From Janthinobacterium agaricidamnosum NBRC 102515 = DSM 9628 (GTDB lineage Bacteria > Pseudomonadota > Gammaproteobacteria > Burkholderiales > Burkholderiaceae_D), in contig NZ_HG322949.1 in the NCBI RefSeq assembly GCF_000723165.1, positions 424,121-488,120 on the forward strand: a DNA stretch of 64,000 bases, written 5' to 3'. The stretch's first letter is position 1, and each line of letters begins with the position of its first letter. The notes below the pieces were generated by a model. That model was not told the origin of the DNA, ran no database searches, and saw only the letters and a program-made list of their open reading frames with translations. Positions 44,799 through 54,046 of this stretch are shown here, piece by piece. A program made the translations under genes and the position numbers.

Positions 44799-45407
44799 TC
44801 ATTTTGGCACGCAGGCGACGCCGACGTTGGTGACTGCCGCTTCACCCATGGTGCCGGTGCCGTTGGTGACGCTGCACGTCAGGCCTGGTGGCTGGGTCAC
44901 CACGCCGACGCTGTAGAACGTGCCAAACGGTACCTTGTCGGCGAACGTGAAGGTAGTCGCGGCCGCCGCCGGCAAGACGGTGGTGGTATTACTGCCATTG
45001 CCCAGTTCCAGGCCGGCCACGGTCAGGCCGGTGATGGTGCCGCCCAGCGCATAGCTGTTTTGCACGCAGATAAAGGGAACCAGAATCGATGGGAATTGGC
45101 CGGCCGAACCCGACGCGGGGGAGGGCGGCGGGGTGACGCTGTTCAGATCCACGCCGCAGGTCATGTGCTGTGGCTGGGTCTGTACGACAATATTGTATTC
45201 CGTGCCATAGTCTATGCTTTTCGGGAAGGTGAACGAGGTGGCGCCGACCGGCAGCGATACCGTGTCGCCATTGTTGGCCATCACCAGGCCGGGATTGTTC
45301 AAATTGCGGATCGTACCGTTGACGCTGAACGATGCTTTACCGCCGCAAGCGCTCAGCGCCACGCTGATCAGCAGCGCCACCAGGGGGCGCAGGCAGGATA
45401 ATTTCAT
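44799..45407 (-). CDS. repeat-containing lipoprotein, paralogue of the gene upstream
   Basis: About 202 residues. A lipoprotein signal with lipobox LSAC (Cys at about 20) is followed by GGK. Two copies of a module of about 85 residues follow. Each has the form GTI.xL...L..G....V..G...FTF, then G..Y.V.V.TQP....C. The second copy ends with two cysteines (LTCSV...VACVPK) and the first with TCGV...FICV. The start at 45407 has GGAGAAA upstream. It lies 91 bases after a paralogue on the same strand. I do not recognise a named family; the beta-rich, paired-cysteine modules suggest an envelope adhesin-like or structural role. Confidence 0.75.
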   Translation of the reverse strand: MKLSCLRPLVALLISVALSACGGKASFSVNGTIRNLNNPGLVMANNGDTVSLPVGATSFTFPKSIDYGTEYNIVVQTQPQHMTCGVDLNSVTPPPSPASGSAGQFPSILVPFICVQNSYALGGTITGLTVAGLELGNGSNTTTVLPAAAATTFTFADKVPFGTFYSVGVVTQPPGLTCSVTNGTGTMGEAAVTNVGVACVPK

Positions 45408-45498
45408 GTATTTCTCCAGATATAAAAATGTAAGGGAGCAAGCGGTAAGGAAACAAGTACCGCCGGCGCCGCCGGGGCGCCGCGACAAGCCGCTGATA

Positions 45499-46077
45499 TT
45501 ATGGGGTGGTGCAACTTACTTGCAGGTTGTTGACGTTGGCCGAGCCCAGGCGGCCCACGCCATTGGCGATCGAGCAAGTCTGGCCGTCAGGCTGGTGCAG
45601 CACGGTGACGGTGTACGCGGAGCCGTCGCCGACAGTGCCGCCGAAAGTGAAGTTGGTGGCGTTGGCCGGCGGGCTGGTGGCATCTGCGCCATTGACCAGG
45701 ATCAAACCGTTGGTGGTCAAGCCGGTAATGGTGCCGCCCAGGGTGTACTGGTCGGTCAGGCAACTGACGATCACCGTATTGACATTGAAATTGTTGGCCT
45801 TGCCTTGGCCATTGGTGACGGTGCATTTCGCGCCGGTCGGCTGTTGCTGGACCTGCACGTTGTAGGTGGCGTCGCTGCCGATCAGGTCGTTGAACACAAA
45901 GGTGGTGGCGCCGGAGGAGACCGTGACCGTTGACGCGCCGTTGGACAAGATCAAGCCGGTCTTGGCCAGGCCAGTGATGGCGCCACCCAGATACAGATTG
46001 CCGCTGCCGCCGCCACATGCCGCCAGGCTCAGTGCGCATGCCGCCGCCACGATCGGGCGCAGATACAAACTTTTCAT
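45499..46077 (-). CDS. repeat-containing lipoprotein, first of a tandem pair
   Basis: About 192 residues. The signal peptide ends in lipobox LAAC followed by GGGSG. Two modules (about 28-105 and 108-190) follow the same plan as the neighbour, with GGAITGLAKTGLILSNG and GGTITGLTTNGLILVNG at their starts. Both end in a spaced cysteine pair (KCTV...VSCLT and TCSI...VSCTT). GGAGAA precedes the ATG at 46077. The two genes are evidently a duplication, and within each gene the module is itself duplicated. Function unknown. Confidence 0.75.
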   Translation of the reverse strand: MKSLYLRPIVAAACALSLAACGGGSGNLYLGGAITGLAKTGLILSNGASTVTVSSGATTFVFNDLIGSDATYNVQVQQQPTGAKCTVTNGQGKANNFNVNTVIVSCLTDQYTLGGTITGLTTNGLILVNGADATSPPANATNFTFGGTVGDGSAYTVTVLHQPDGQTCSIANGVGRLGSANVNNLQVSCTTP

Positions 46078-46355
46078 AAATTCTCCAAAAACAGGTAAGG
46101 ACGCGCAACGCCGACACTTGCGCAGTTTGATATACATTAACAATTGGCGTCTATTTTAGTCTATCTGGTTCGGCGATTGATCTCCTCTTGTATCTCCCTG
46201 TAACAAATTATCTATTGCCACGGCGAGAGGCGGCACCATGGGCGCGGCCCAAGGGCGTGGCCCAAGGGCGAAGCTTTTATGCGCTGCCTCGGATAAATGC
46301 GACAATACGTTTTATGCAGGTTCGCCGCACCTTTCCTTTTGACCCGATGAGATCC
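46078..46355. other. intergenic region with a 12-base tandem repeat
   Basis: Divergent region between the lipoprotein pair and the HAD gene. It contains GGCCCAAGGGCG twice with one base between (46246-46270). No clear promoter pair is seen. A longer start for the HAD gene could fall in this region. Confidence 0.4.
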
Positions 46356-47063
46356 ATGACCCATGTCCGCCCCAAAGCCATCTTGTTCGACCTCGACGAT
46401 ACGCTGTGGCCGATCGGCCCGGTCATCGAACGGGCGGAAACGCTGTTGCATGATTGGCTGACATTGCATGCGCCACGGGTGGCGCAACAGTTTTCGATCC
46501 GTGAACTGCGCCGGCGCAGGCTGGCCTTGCTGGCGGAACAGCCGCATTTCCATATCGACCTGGGCGCTTTGCGCCGCGCCGGCTTGCTGGAAGTATTCGC
46601 GCTGGCCGGTGAAGATGTGGCCAAGGTGGATGCCGCGATGGCGCTGTTCATGGCGGCGCGCAATGTCGTCACGCCTTACGGCGATGTGTTGCCGGGCCTG
46701 CAGCGCTTGAAGGATCAATTGTTGCTTGGTTCGATATCGAATGGCGTTGCCGACCTTGAAGTGATCGGCATGGCCCACCATTTCAAGGTATCGCTGGCGG
46801 CGTGCGATTTCGGCCGGGCCAAGCCGGATGCGGCGATTTTCCTGGCCGCCTGCGCAGCGCTGGGGGTTGCGCCGCACGAGGCGATTTATGTCGGCGACGA
46901 CTTGCGGCTGGATGTCGCGGGTGCGCAAAACGCCGGCATGCGGGCGGTCTGGATGAACCGCGCCGGCAGCGACGCGCATCTGGCGGCGGGCATCGTGCCG
47001 GATGCGATGTGCGCCTCATTCGATGAGTTGATCGCGTGGCTCGCAGTCGAACTGCAAGATTGA
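46356..47063 (+). CDS. HAD-superfamily hydrolase
   Basis: About 235 residues from the ATG at 46356; ATGs at 46347 and 46314 are also possible, as no start has a strong ribosome binding site. Motif I is FDLDDTLW with the nucleophile Asp, motif II is LLGSISNG, and motifs III/IV are GRAKPDAAIF and YVGDDLRLDVAGA. It is a phosphatase of the subfamily with a helical cap; the substrate is unknown. It lies 91 bases before hrcA. Confidence 0.85.
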   Translation: MTHVRPKAILFDLDDTLWPIGPVIERAETLLHDWLTLHAPRVAQQFSIRELRRRRLALLAEQPHFHIDLGALRRAGLLEVFALAGEDVAKVDAAMALFMAARNVVTPYGDVLPGLQRLKDQLLLGSISNGVADLEVIGMAHHFKVSLAACDFGRAKPDAAIFLAACAALGVAPHEAIYVGDDLRLDVAGAQNAGMRAVWMNRAGSDAHLAAGIVPDAMCASFDELIAWLAVELQD

Positions 47064-47154
47064 TGTGCCGTCATCGCGTTGAAAGTGCATAATATGCTTA
47101 CTTTAGTAGCAAAACAGAACAGTCTTTACCCGCGCATCTGGCGAGAATAAACCT

Positions 47155-48174
47155 ATGCAACTCGATATCCGAGCCAAAACACTCTTGAAAGCCCTGGTCG
47201 AACGGTATATCGCCGACGGCCAGCCGGTAGGGTCGCGCGCGCTGTCGAAAATTTCCGGCCTGGATGTGTCGCCGGCCACTATCCGCAACATCATGGCCGA
47301 CCTGGAAGAACTGGGTTATGTCTCCAGCCCGCACACCTCGGCCGGCCGGATTCCGACCCCGCGCGGCTACCGCATCTTTGTCGACACGCTGTTGACGGTG
47401 CAGCATATCGATGAACAGTCGGTCGAGTCGCGCATGCGGCTGCAGCAATTGCAGCAGCCGCAAAAGATGATCGCCAACGCGGCGCAAATGCTGTCGTCGC
47501 TGTCGCAATTCGCCGGCGTGGTGCTGAGTCCGCGGCGCGAATCGGTGTTCCAGCAAATCGAATTTCTGCGCCTGTCTGAAAAACGCATCTTGCTGGTGAT
47601 CGTCGGTCCGACCGGCGACGTGCAAAACCGCTTGCTGCTGACCGAGGCCGACTATACACCGGCGCAACTGATACAGTCGGCCAACTACATCAACCAGAAT
47701 TACGGCGGCCTGTCGTTCGACGACGTGCGCATCCGCCTGCAAGCCGAGTTGCGCCAGTTGCGCGACGATATGGGCAGTTTGATGCAGGTGGCGGTGGAAG
47801 CGGGCAGCGAAGTGATGGCCGACCATAGCGACGACATGGTGATCGCCGGCGAACGCAATTTGCTCAGTGTCAGCGACCTGTCGTCGAACATGACGTCGCT
47901 GCGCCAGATGTTCGACATGTTCGAACAAAAGACCGGCTTGATGCAGCTGCTGGATGTGTCGAGCAAGGCGACCGGGGTGCAGATTTTCATCGGCGGCGAA
48001 TCGAACCTGGTGCCGATGGATGAAATGAGCGTGGTCACCGCGCCGTATGGCGTCAACGGCAAGATCGTCGGCACGCTGGGCGTGATCGGACCGACCCGGA
48101 TGGCCTACGAGCGCGTGATACCGATTGTCGATATCACCGCCAAACTCCTATCGAACGCGCTCAGCCATCATTAA
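47155..48174 (+). CDS. hrcA: heat-inducible transcription repressor HrcA
   Basis: 339 residues. The N-terminal winged helix has [21 protein letters not shown] and [17 protein letters not shown], and the conserved [12 protein letters not shown] follows. HrcA represses chaperone genes by binding CIRCE elements; no CIRCE inverted repeat or groE/dnaK gene is seen here. It is convergent with fur, with a strong hairpin between the two stops. Confidence 0.96.
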   Translation: MQLDIRAKTLLKALVERYIADGQPVGSRALSKISGLDVSPATIRNIMADLEELGYVSSPHTSAGRIPTPRGYRIFVDTLLTVQHIDEQSVESRMRLQQLQQPQKMIANAAQMLSSLSQFAGVVLSPRRESVFQQIEFLRLSEKRILLVIVGPTGDVQNRLLLTEADYTPAQLIQSANYINQNYGGLSFDDVRIRLQAELRQLRDDMGSLMQVAVEAGSEVMADHSDDMVIAGERNLLSVSDLSSNMTSLRQMFDMFEQKTGLMQLLDVSSKATGVQIFIGGESNLVPMDEMSVVTAPYGVNGKIVGTLGVIGPTRMAYERVIPIVDITAKLLSNALSHH

Positions 48175-48205
48175 CGCAGAGAGCGACCGGCTTAACGCGG
48201 AGAGC

Positions 48206-48238
48206 GGCCGGCCGGCACCTTTGCGGTGCCGGCCGGCC
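48206..48238. terminator. 14-base perfect stem between convergent hrcA and fur
   Basis: GGCCGGCCGGCACC (48206-48219) and GGTGCCGGCCGGCC (48225-48238) pair perfectly around TTTGC. There is no T run, so it may work as a bidirectional 3'-end hairpin. Just before it, a unit of about 18 bases (AACGCrGAGAGCGrCCGG) occurs twice (about 48173-48210). Confidence 0.5.
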
Positions 48239-48242
48239 CGAG

Positions 48243-48674
48243 TCAGGCCGGCTTGTGCGGGCAGGCGGTCTTGGTGCAATTGCCATAGATCGCCAACGCG
48301 TGTTCGGCGATCTTGAAACCGCGCTCTTCCGCCACGCGCTGCTGGCGCACTTCGATCTCTTCATCGAAGAATTCCTCGACCCGGCCGCAATCGAGGCAGA
48401 CCAGGTGGTCATGGTGCGAACCTTCGTTGAGTTCGAAAATCGCCTTGCCGGTTTCGAAATGATTCCTGTTCAGCAAACCTGCTTGCTCGAACTGTGTCAG
48501 TACGCGGTACACTGTTGCTAAACCGACATCCATGTTGTCGGCCAACAGAATTTTGTAGACGTCTTCCGCGGTCAGGTGGCGTACCGGGCTGCTCTGGAAA
48601 ATATCGAGTATTTTCAGTCGTGGAAGAGTGGCTTTCAGGCCGCTGGCCTTGAGGTCGCTAGGATTGTTACTCAT
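48243..48674 (-). CDS. fur: ferric uptake regulator Fur
   Basis: 143 residues. The DNA-binding half has RLKILDIFQ and [19 protein letters not shown]; the metal sites lie in [13 protein letters not shown] and the C-terminal NCTKTACPH. It represses iron-uptake genes when Fe(II) is plentiful. The ATG at 48674 gives the usual length; 12 further upstream codons are not conserved-looking. It is divergent from bamE, a widespread arrangement. Confidence 0.96.
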   Translation of the reverse strand: MSNNPSDLKASGLKATLPRLKILDIFQSSPVRHLTAEDVYKILLADNMDVGLATVYRVLTQFEQAGLLNRNHFETGKAIFELNEGSHHDHLVCLDCGRVEEFFDEEIEVRQQRVAEERGFKIAEHALAIYGNCTKTACPHKPA

Positions 48675-48764
48675 GTTTGTTGCTCGTATGTGGGTCAGGT
48701 GCTTTATCATATAGCGTTTTAGCCGGGAGCGCCTAGCCTCCTGTTCATCAAATTGAGGTCACTT

Positions 48765-49487
48765 ATGCGCGTAACACAGGATTTATCGCCGTCTTTCTTG
48801 CACCGTATCCAATTCAAGGCGCCGCTACTCGCCGCCGTGATGTGCGCTGTGCTGGCTGTCTCCGGCTGCGCGGGGCGTAGTGTGCTGGGCGAAAAACCGG
48901 CCGCCACCACCGTCGGCGGCCCCGAGGTCGTGCCTGAAAATGGCGCGCAGACCACCACCGTCACCAAGTTGCAGAAATTTCTGTGGTTTTTCTCGCCATA
49001 TCGTCCTGTGATCCAGCAAGGCAACTTCATTTCCGAAGAAATGCTGGCGCAAATCAAGGCCGGCATGACACGCGACCAGGTGCGTTTTGTCCTGGGCACG
49101 CCATTGCTGCAAGATATTTTCCACGCCGACCGCTGGGATTACCCATTCCGCCTGGCCAAGGGCAATGGCGAGCTGACCACTAGCCGGGTCGTGATTTTCT
49201 TCGATAAAGACGGCAAGGTTGCGCGTTTCGAGGGCGGTAATCTGCCAACCGAGAAAGAATACATTGCACGCATCGCCGGTCCGGCGCCAGTGATCGAGAA
49301 GAAAGACCAGCCAGCCGCCGCACCGGCACCCGCCGCCGCGCCAGCTGCTATGACTGCGCCAGCGGCAAGCACCTCGGGTGAAACCGTGCCGGCCGCGCCG
49401 GTCGTGCCAGTGACGCCGCCGGCAACCCCGGCAGCCGAGCCGGCAACGCAGCCCGCGCCGCAGCCAGCCGTGCAACCCGTTAAATAA
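48765..49487 (+). CDS. bamE: outer-membrane assembly lipoprotein BamE (SmpA/OmlA)
   Basis: About 240 residues. The signal peptide has lipobox VSGC. The BamE domain has [29 protein letters not shown] and RWDYPF. A long Ala/Pro-rich tail (about 180-240) is much longer than in E. coli BamE (113 residues) and is probably unstructured. The ATG at 48765 has GAGGT upstream. It is part of the beta-barrel assembly machine. Confidence 0.94.
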   Translation: MRVTQDLSPSFLHRIQFKAPLLAAVMCAVLAVSGCAGRSVLGEKPAATTVGGPEVVPENGAQTTTVTKLQKFLWFFSPYRPVIQQGNFISEEMLAQIKAGMTRDQVRFVLGTPLLQDIFHADRWDYPFRLAKGNGELTTSRVVIFFDKDGKVARFEGGNLPTEKEYIARIAGPAPVIEKKDQPAAAPAPAAAPAAMTAPAASTSGETVPAAPVVPVTPPATPAAEPATQPAPQPAVQPVK

Positions 49488-49507
49488 AAGAATCAGCAGA
49501 GAACAGC

Positions 49508-50314
49508 ATGAGTGAATTGAAAATTGCAATCGCCGGCGCCAGCGGGCGCATGGGCCGCATCCTGATTGAATCCGTCGACAATGCGCCGGACGCGATCCTG
49601 GCCGGCGCGCTCGATATCGCCGCCGCGCCTGGCATCGGCCAGGACGCCGCCGCCTTCCTCGGCAAGCCGGCCGGCGTCCTGATCGAATCCGACCTGGCCA
49701 AAGGCCTGGCCGGCGCCGATTACCTGATCGACTTCACCCGTCCGGAAGGCACGCTGCAACATTTGGCGTATTGCGCCGAACACGGCATCAAGATGATCAT
49801 CGGCACCACCGGTTTCGACGCGGCCGGCAAGGCGGCGATCGCCGCCGCCGCCGAAAAGACCGCCATCATGTTCGCGCCGAACATGAGCGTCGGCGTCAAC
49901 GTGACCTTGAAATTGCTGGAGCTGGCCGCCAAGAGCTTGTCCGAAGGCTACGACATCGAAATCATCGAAGCGCATCACCGCCACAAGGTCGATGCGCCGT
50001 CGGGCACCGCGCTGCAAATGGGCGAAGTGGTGGCTGGCGCGCTGGGCCGCGACTTGAAGGAATGCGCCGTCTACGGCCGCGAAGGCGTGACCGGCGAACG
50101 CGATCCGTCGACCATCGGTTTTGCCACCATCCGTGGCGGCGATGTCGTCGGCGACCATACCGTGCTGTTTGCCGGTATCGGCGAACGCATCGAAATCAGC
50201 CATAAATCGAGCAGCCGCGCGACGTATGCGCAAGGTGCCTTGCGCGCCGCCCGCTTCCTGGCCGACAAGCCGACCGGCCTGTTCGACATGCAAGACGTGC
50301 TGTCGCTGAAATAA
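49508..50314 (+). CDS. dapB: 4-hydroxy-tetrahydrodipicolinate reductase DapB
   Basis: 268 residues. The nucleotide-binding start is [15 protein letters not shown], and the catalytic/substrate motif is [15 protein letters not shown]. It performs the second step of the lysine/diaminopimelate pathway, feeding peptidoglycan. It follows bamE by 20 bases, the usual betaproteobacterial order. Confidence 0.97.
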   Translation: MSELKIAIAGASGRMGRILIESVDNAPDAILAGALDIAAAPGIGQDAAAFLGKPAGVLIESDLAKGLAGADYLIDFTRPEGTLQHLAYCAEHGIKMIIGTTGFDAAGKAAIAAAAEKTAIMFAPNMSVGVNVTLKLLELAAKSLSEGYDIEIIEAHHRHKVDAPSGTALQMGEVVAGALGRDLKECAVYGREGVTGERDPSTIGFATIRGGDVVGDHTVLFAGIGERIEISHKSSSRATYAQGALRAARFLADKPTGLFDMQDVLSLK

Positions 50315-50329
50315 GCCTTCACCACTGCC

Positions 50330-51010
50330 ATGAACCCCGCGCCAGGCCATCCATTCAGTCTGGCGCAATACTGGGCCCAGGGCGACGCCATCAGCCATGC
50401 GGTTGCCTGGCTGTTGCTGTGCATGTCCTTGGCCAGCTGGTATCTGATCTTCGCCAAAAGCTGGAGTGCGTGGCGCATCCGCCGCAGCGCCGGCACGCTC
50501 GACGCTTTCTGGGATGCGCCCGGCTTGGACGATGGACTGGTCGTGCTCGGCCTTACCGACAAGGAAAAGATTTATCTGCCGCTGGCCGTGCAAGGCGCTG
50601 CGCTATCGCAGCGCGGCGCCGGCACGCTGGGCGCCGGGCTGGAGCGCGATGAACAGCTGACCCAGGTGCTGCGGCTGGCGCTGCACCGTTCCACCCAGCG
50701 CCTGGAGAGCGGCCTGGCCGTGCTGGCGTCGATCGGCGCCACCGCGCCGTTTGTCGGGCTGCTGGGCACGGTATGGGGTATTTACCGCGCGCTGGCCAGC
50801 TTGTCGGGACGTGGCGCCGCGCAACTCGAACACCTGGTCGGCCCGGTCGGCGAAGCGCTGATCATGACCGCGATCGGTTTGACGGTTGCGATCCCGGCGG
50901 TATTGGCCTATAACGGTTTACAGCGCGTGAACCGCCTGACGCTGGCCGAACTGGATGCCTTCGCGTTCGACTTGCACGCTTGTTTGCGCAGTGCCAATCA
51001 GCGCCCGTAA
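50330..51010 (+). CDS. exbB: MotA/TolQ/ExbB-family proton-channel protein
   Basis: 226 residues with three membrane segments (about 22-40, 128-150 and 178-198). The family core reads LASIGATAPFVGLLGTVWGI and GPVGEALIMTAIGLTVAIPA. It is paired with an ExbD/TolR gene starting 9 bases after its stop. No TonB or TolA gene is adjacent, so ExbB and TolQ cannot be told apart with certainty. Confidence 0.88.
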   Translation: MNPAPGHPFSLAQYWAQGDAISHAVAWLLLCMSLASWYLIFAKSWSAWRIRRSAGTLDAFWDAPGLDDGLVVLGLTDKEKIYLPLAVQGAALSQRGAGTLGAGLERDEQLTQVLRLALHRSTQRLESGLAVLASIGATAPFVGLLGTVWGIYRALASLSGRGAAQLEHLVGPVGEALIMTAIGLTVAIPAVLAYNGLQRVNRLTLAELDAFAFDLHACLRSANQRP

Positions 51011-51018
51011 GGATGGAC

Positions 51019-51456
51019 ATGGCATTCGGCTCCTTCAGCAAACACCAGCCGCAGCCGCTGATGGCCGACATCAATGTCACGCCGATGGTGGACGTGATGC
51101 TGGTGCTGCTGGTGATTTTCATCATCGCCGCGCCGGTGTTGACGCAGGCGCTGCAACTGGACTTGCCGCAGGTACAGCCGTCAGCGGCAAGCCAGCCGGC
51201 GGCCGTGGTCAGCGTGTCGATTGATCGCCAAGGCAGGATATTCTGGAATAATGTAGTGCTGGCGCCGGAAGAACTCGGCATGCGCCTGCAGCAAGCCGCA
51301 ACACTGGCGCCGCAACCGACATTGCAGTTGCGCGCCGATAAGGACACCCGTTATGAAGTGGTGGCGCGAGTCATGGCGCAAGCCCAGTCCAGCGGCTTGA
51401 GCCGGCTGGCTTTCGTCACCGATGCCGTTGAAGCATCTTTACAAGAAAAGAAATGA
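51019..51456 (+). CDS. exbD: ExbD/TolR-family biopolymer transport protein
   Basis: 145 residues. A single N-terminal membrane helix contains the proton-carrying Asp in INVTPMVDVMLVLLVIF. A small periplasmic domain (about 60-145) follows. The ATG at 51019 has AAGGA 6 bases upstream; the ATG at 51013 overlaps that site. It works with the ExbB-type protein to harness the proton gradient. Its stop nearly touches the barstar start. Confidence 0.9.
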   Translation: MAFGSFSKHQPQPLMADINVTPMVDVMLVLLVIFIIAAPVLTQALQLDLPQVQPSAASQPAAVVSVSIDRQGRIFWNNVVLAPEELGMRLQQAATLAPQPTLQLRADKDTRYEVVARVMAQAQSSGLSRLAFVTDAVEASLQEKK

Positions 51457-51457
51457 T

Positions 51458-51784
51458 ATGCCTAGTGCTGTATTGAATGGTAAGGACATTAGCGACTGGA
51501 GCAGTTTTCATGCTCAATCGAAGACCGCTTTCGGTTTCCCCGAGTTTTACGGCAACAGCATGGATGCCTGGGTCGATTGCCTCAGTTATTTGCGCGACGC
51601 AGACGGCATGAGCACATTCCGCCTGAAAGCCAATGAAGTGCTGGAAATCGTCGTGCAAGATGCCGCGCTGATGCGGCAGCAAGCGCCCGATATCCTGGAA
51701 GAAGTCACGTTCTGCATCGGCGGCATCAATGAGCGGTATGAAGACTATGGCGAAAAACCGGCCCTGAAGCTGGTTTTGCGCTAA
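51458..51784 (+). CDS. barstar-family ribonuclease-inhibitor homologue, no barnase nearby
   Basis: 108 residues. The barstar hallmark FPEFYGNSMDAWVDCLSYL (about 28-46) is clear; in barstar the matching helix blocks the barnase active site. The start lies 1 base after the exbD stop, so it is translated with exbD. No barnase/RNase-toxin gene occurs in this window. It may be an immunity protein against a foreign RNase toxin or may have another role. Confidence 0.8.
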   Translation: MPSAVLNGKDISDWSSFHAQSKTAFGFPEFYGNSMDAWVDCLSYLRDADGMSTFRLKANEVLEIVVQDAALMRQQAPDILEEVTFCIGGINERYEDYGEKPALKLVLR

Positions 51785-51787
51785 TCC

Positions 51788-52966
51788 TCAATGGAAGGCG
51801 GCGATGCCCGTGATCGCCCTGCCGATGATCAAGGCATGCACATCGTGCGTGCCTTCGTAGGTATTCACCACTTCCAGGTTGACCAAATGGCGGATCACGC
51901 CGAACTCGTCTGAAATGCCATTGCCGCCCATCATGTCGCGCGCCATGCGGGCGATCTCCAAAGCCTTGCCGCAACTGTTGCGTTTCATGATGGACGTGAT
52001 TTCGACCGCCGCGCTGCCTTCATCCTTCATGCGTCCCAGACGCAAACAGCCTTGCAAGCCCAGTGTGATGTCGGTCAGCATGTCGGCCAGTTTCTTCTGG
52101 ATCAGCTGGTTGGCGGCCAAGGGACGGCCGAATTGCACGCGGTCGAGGGTGTATTGGCGCGCTTTTTCATAACAATCCTCGGCTGCCCCCAAGGCGCCCC
52201 AGGCGATGCCGTAACGGGCGCTGTTCAGGCAGGTGAACGGGCCTTTCAAGCCGCGCACGTCGGGGAAGGCGTTTTCTTCCGGGCAAAAAACCTCATCCAT
52301 GACGATTTCGCCGGTGATGCTGGTGCGCAAGCCGACCTTGCCGTGGATTTCAGGCGCGCTTAAACCTTTCCAGCCTTTTTCCAGCACGAAACCGCGGATC
52401 GCGCCTTCGTCATCCTTGGCCCACACCACGAACACGTCGGCGATCGGGCTGTTGGTGATCCACATCTTGGCGCCGCTCAGGCTGTAGCCGCCCGGCACCT
52501 TTTTAGCGCGCGTCACCATGCTGCCGGGATCGGAACCGTGGTTCGGCTCGGTCAGGCCGAAGCAGCCTATCCATGCGCCGCTCGCCAGCTTCGGCAAGTA
52601 TTTTTGCTTGGTCGCTTGATTGCCGAAGGCATGGATCGGCACCATCACCAGCGACGATTGCACGCTCATCATCGAACGGTAGCCGGAATCGATGCGCTCC
52701 ACTTCGCGCGCCGCCAGGCCGTAGCACACATAGTTCAGGCCGGCGCCGCCGTACGCTTCCGGGATGGTGCTGCCCAGCAAACCCAGTTCGCCCATTTCGC
52801 GGAAGATCGACGCATCGGTGCGCGCGTGGCGGAACGATTCCAGCACGCGCGGCGCCAGGCTGCCCTGGCAATAATCGCGCGCCGCTGCGCGCACCGCGCG
52901 TTCATCGGCAGTCAGTTGTTCGTCGAGTAATAAGGGGGATTGCCAGTCGAAAACGGTTTTGCTCAT
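51788..52966 (-). CDS. gcdH: glutaryl-CoA dehydrogenase
   Basis: 392 residues. Acyl-CoA dehydrogenase motifs with the GcdH pattern: [41 protein letters not shown] and the catalytic Glu in [12 protein letters not shown]. It oxidises and decarboxylates glutaryl-CoA to crotonyl-CoA in lysine/tryptophan breakdown. It is divergent from a LysR gene with a palindromic site between. Confidence 0.93.
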   Translation of the reverse strand: MSKTVFDWQSPLLLDEQLTADERAVRAAARDYCQGSLAPRVLESFRHARTDASIFREMGELGLLGSTIPEAYGGAGLNYVCYGLAAREVERIDSGYRSMMSVQSSLVMVPIHAFGNQATKQKYLPKLASGAWIGCFGLTEPNHGSDPGSMVTRAKKVPGGYSLSGAKMWITNSPIADVFVVWAKDDEGAIRGFVLEKGWKGLSAPEIHGKVGLRTSITGEIVMDEVFCPEENAFPDVRGLKGPFTCLNSARYGIAWGALGAAEDCYEKARQYTLDRVQFGRPLAANQLIQKKLADMLTDITLGLQGCLRLGRMKDEGSAAVEITSIMKRNSCGKALEIARMARDMMGGNGISDEFGVIRHLVNLEVVNTYEGTHDVHALIIGRAITGIAAFH

Positions 52967-53044
52967 GATGGTGTCGGTCGCTACATTGAATGTGGCTCAT
53001 ATTAGGTTTTCGGCATACCTTGCGCAAACGATTTATTTGCACCC

Positions 53045-53067
53045 AGATATGCATATAAAGCATATCT
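53045..53067. promoter_or_regulatory. palindromic operator between gcdH and its divergent LysR regulator
   Basis: AGATATGC (53045-53052) and GCATATCT (53060-53067) are perfect inverted repeats with a 7-base centre. This resembles the T-N11-A form of LysR-type sites and lies in the 141-base gap shared by the two divergent genes. Confidence 0.6.
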
Positions 53068-53107
53068 TGCGGCATACTCGGTGCTTCCCACGCTACCGTT
53101 CCCCACG

Positions 53108-54046
53108 ATGACACGCAAAATCCCGATGCTGCAGGCGCTGCACTGTTTCGAGGCGGCGGCGCGCCATCAAAGTTATACCCACGCGGCGCGCGAATTGTCG
53201 CTGACGCAGAGCGCCGTATCGCGCCAGATTTCGTCGCTGGAAGCCTTTCTTGGAGTGCAACTGTTTCAGCGCACCCGGCATGGCGTGCTGCTGACGCCGC
53301 CCGGCGCCGCGTATGCGCGCCAAATCGCGGCCCGGCTCGACGGCCTGGAACGCGACACGCTCGATGCGATGGCGCGCCAGGGCGGCGGCGCGGCGTTGCG
53401 CCTCGCGTCGGTGCCGACCTTCGCCACCCGCTGGCTGATGCCGCGCCTGTCCGGGCTGGCACTGGAACATCCGGACATCACCGTGCATATCGACGCCTTC
53501 ACCCGGCCTTTCATGTTCGCCGACACCGAGTACGACGCCGCGCTGTACGCCGGCACGCCGGAGCAGCTGGCCAAATGGCCGGGCACCCGGACCGCGCTGT
53601 TGATGATGGAAGATATCGTGCCGGTGGCCAGCCCGCGCCTGCTGGCCGGGCGTGCCGGCTGGCGGCCGGGGGAGATCGCCGCCTTGCCGCTGTTACAGCA
53701 AAGCACGCGCCCGGAAGCGTGGCGCCAATGGTTCGACGCGATGCAAGTCGGCGCCGAGCTGGCGCTGCACGGCCCGCGCTACGAATTATTCTCGATGCTG
53801 GCGATGGCCGCCGCCCAGGGGCTGGGCGTGGCGCTGCTGCCGCGCATGTTGGTCGAAGCGGAGCTGGCGCGCGGCGAGCTGGCCATCGTCTGCGACCGGC
53901 CGCTGCGCGGCCAGCGGGCGTATTATCTGATCACGCCCGAGGCGGTCCAGGAAAAAGCCGCGGTGACCCAATTTCGGCTGTGGCTGCAACAGCAAGGCAT
54001 GCACAATGGCGGCGACGTTCAGCGCACCGCCGACGCATCGAAGTGA
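53108..54046 (+). CDS. LysR-family regulator (GcvA-like), probable regulator of gcdH
   Basis: About 312 residues. The winged helix-turn-helix is at about 10-65 (YTHAARELSLTQSAVSRQIS), and the effector domain begins LRLASVPTFATRWLMPRL, typical of the GcvA subgroup. The ATG at 53108 gives the usual N-terminus; a GTG nine codons earlier is possible. It is divergent from gcdH, as GcdR-type regulators are. Its 3' end overlaps the convergent VOC gene by 28 bases. Confidence 0.88.
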   Translation: MTRKIPMLQALHCFEAAARHQSYTHAARELSLTQSAVSRQISSLEAFLGVQLFQRTRHGVLLTPPGAAYARQIAARLDGLERDTLDAMARQGGGAALRLASVPTFATRWLMPRLSGLALEHPDITVHIDAFTRPFMFADTEYDAALYAGTPEQLAKWPGTRTALLMMEDIVPVASPRLLAGRAGWRPGEIAALPLLQQSTRPEAWRQWFDAMQVGAELALHGPRYELFSMLAMAAAQGLGVALLPRMLVEAELARGELAIVCDRPLRGQRAYYLITPEAVQEKAAVTQFRLWLQQQGMHNGGDVQRTADASK

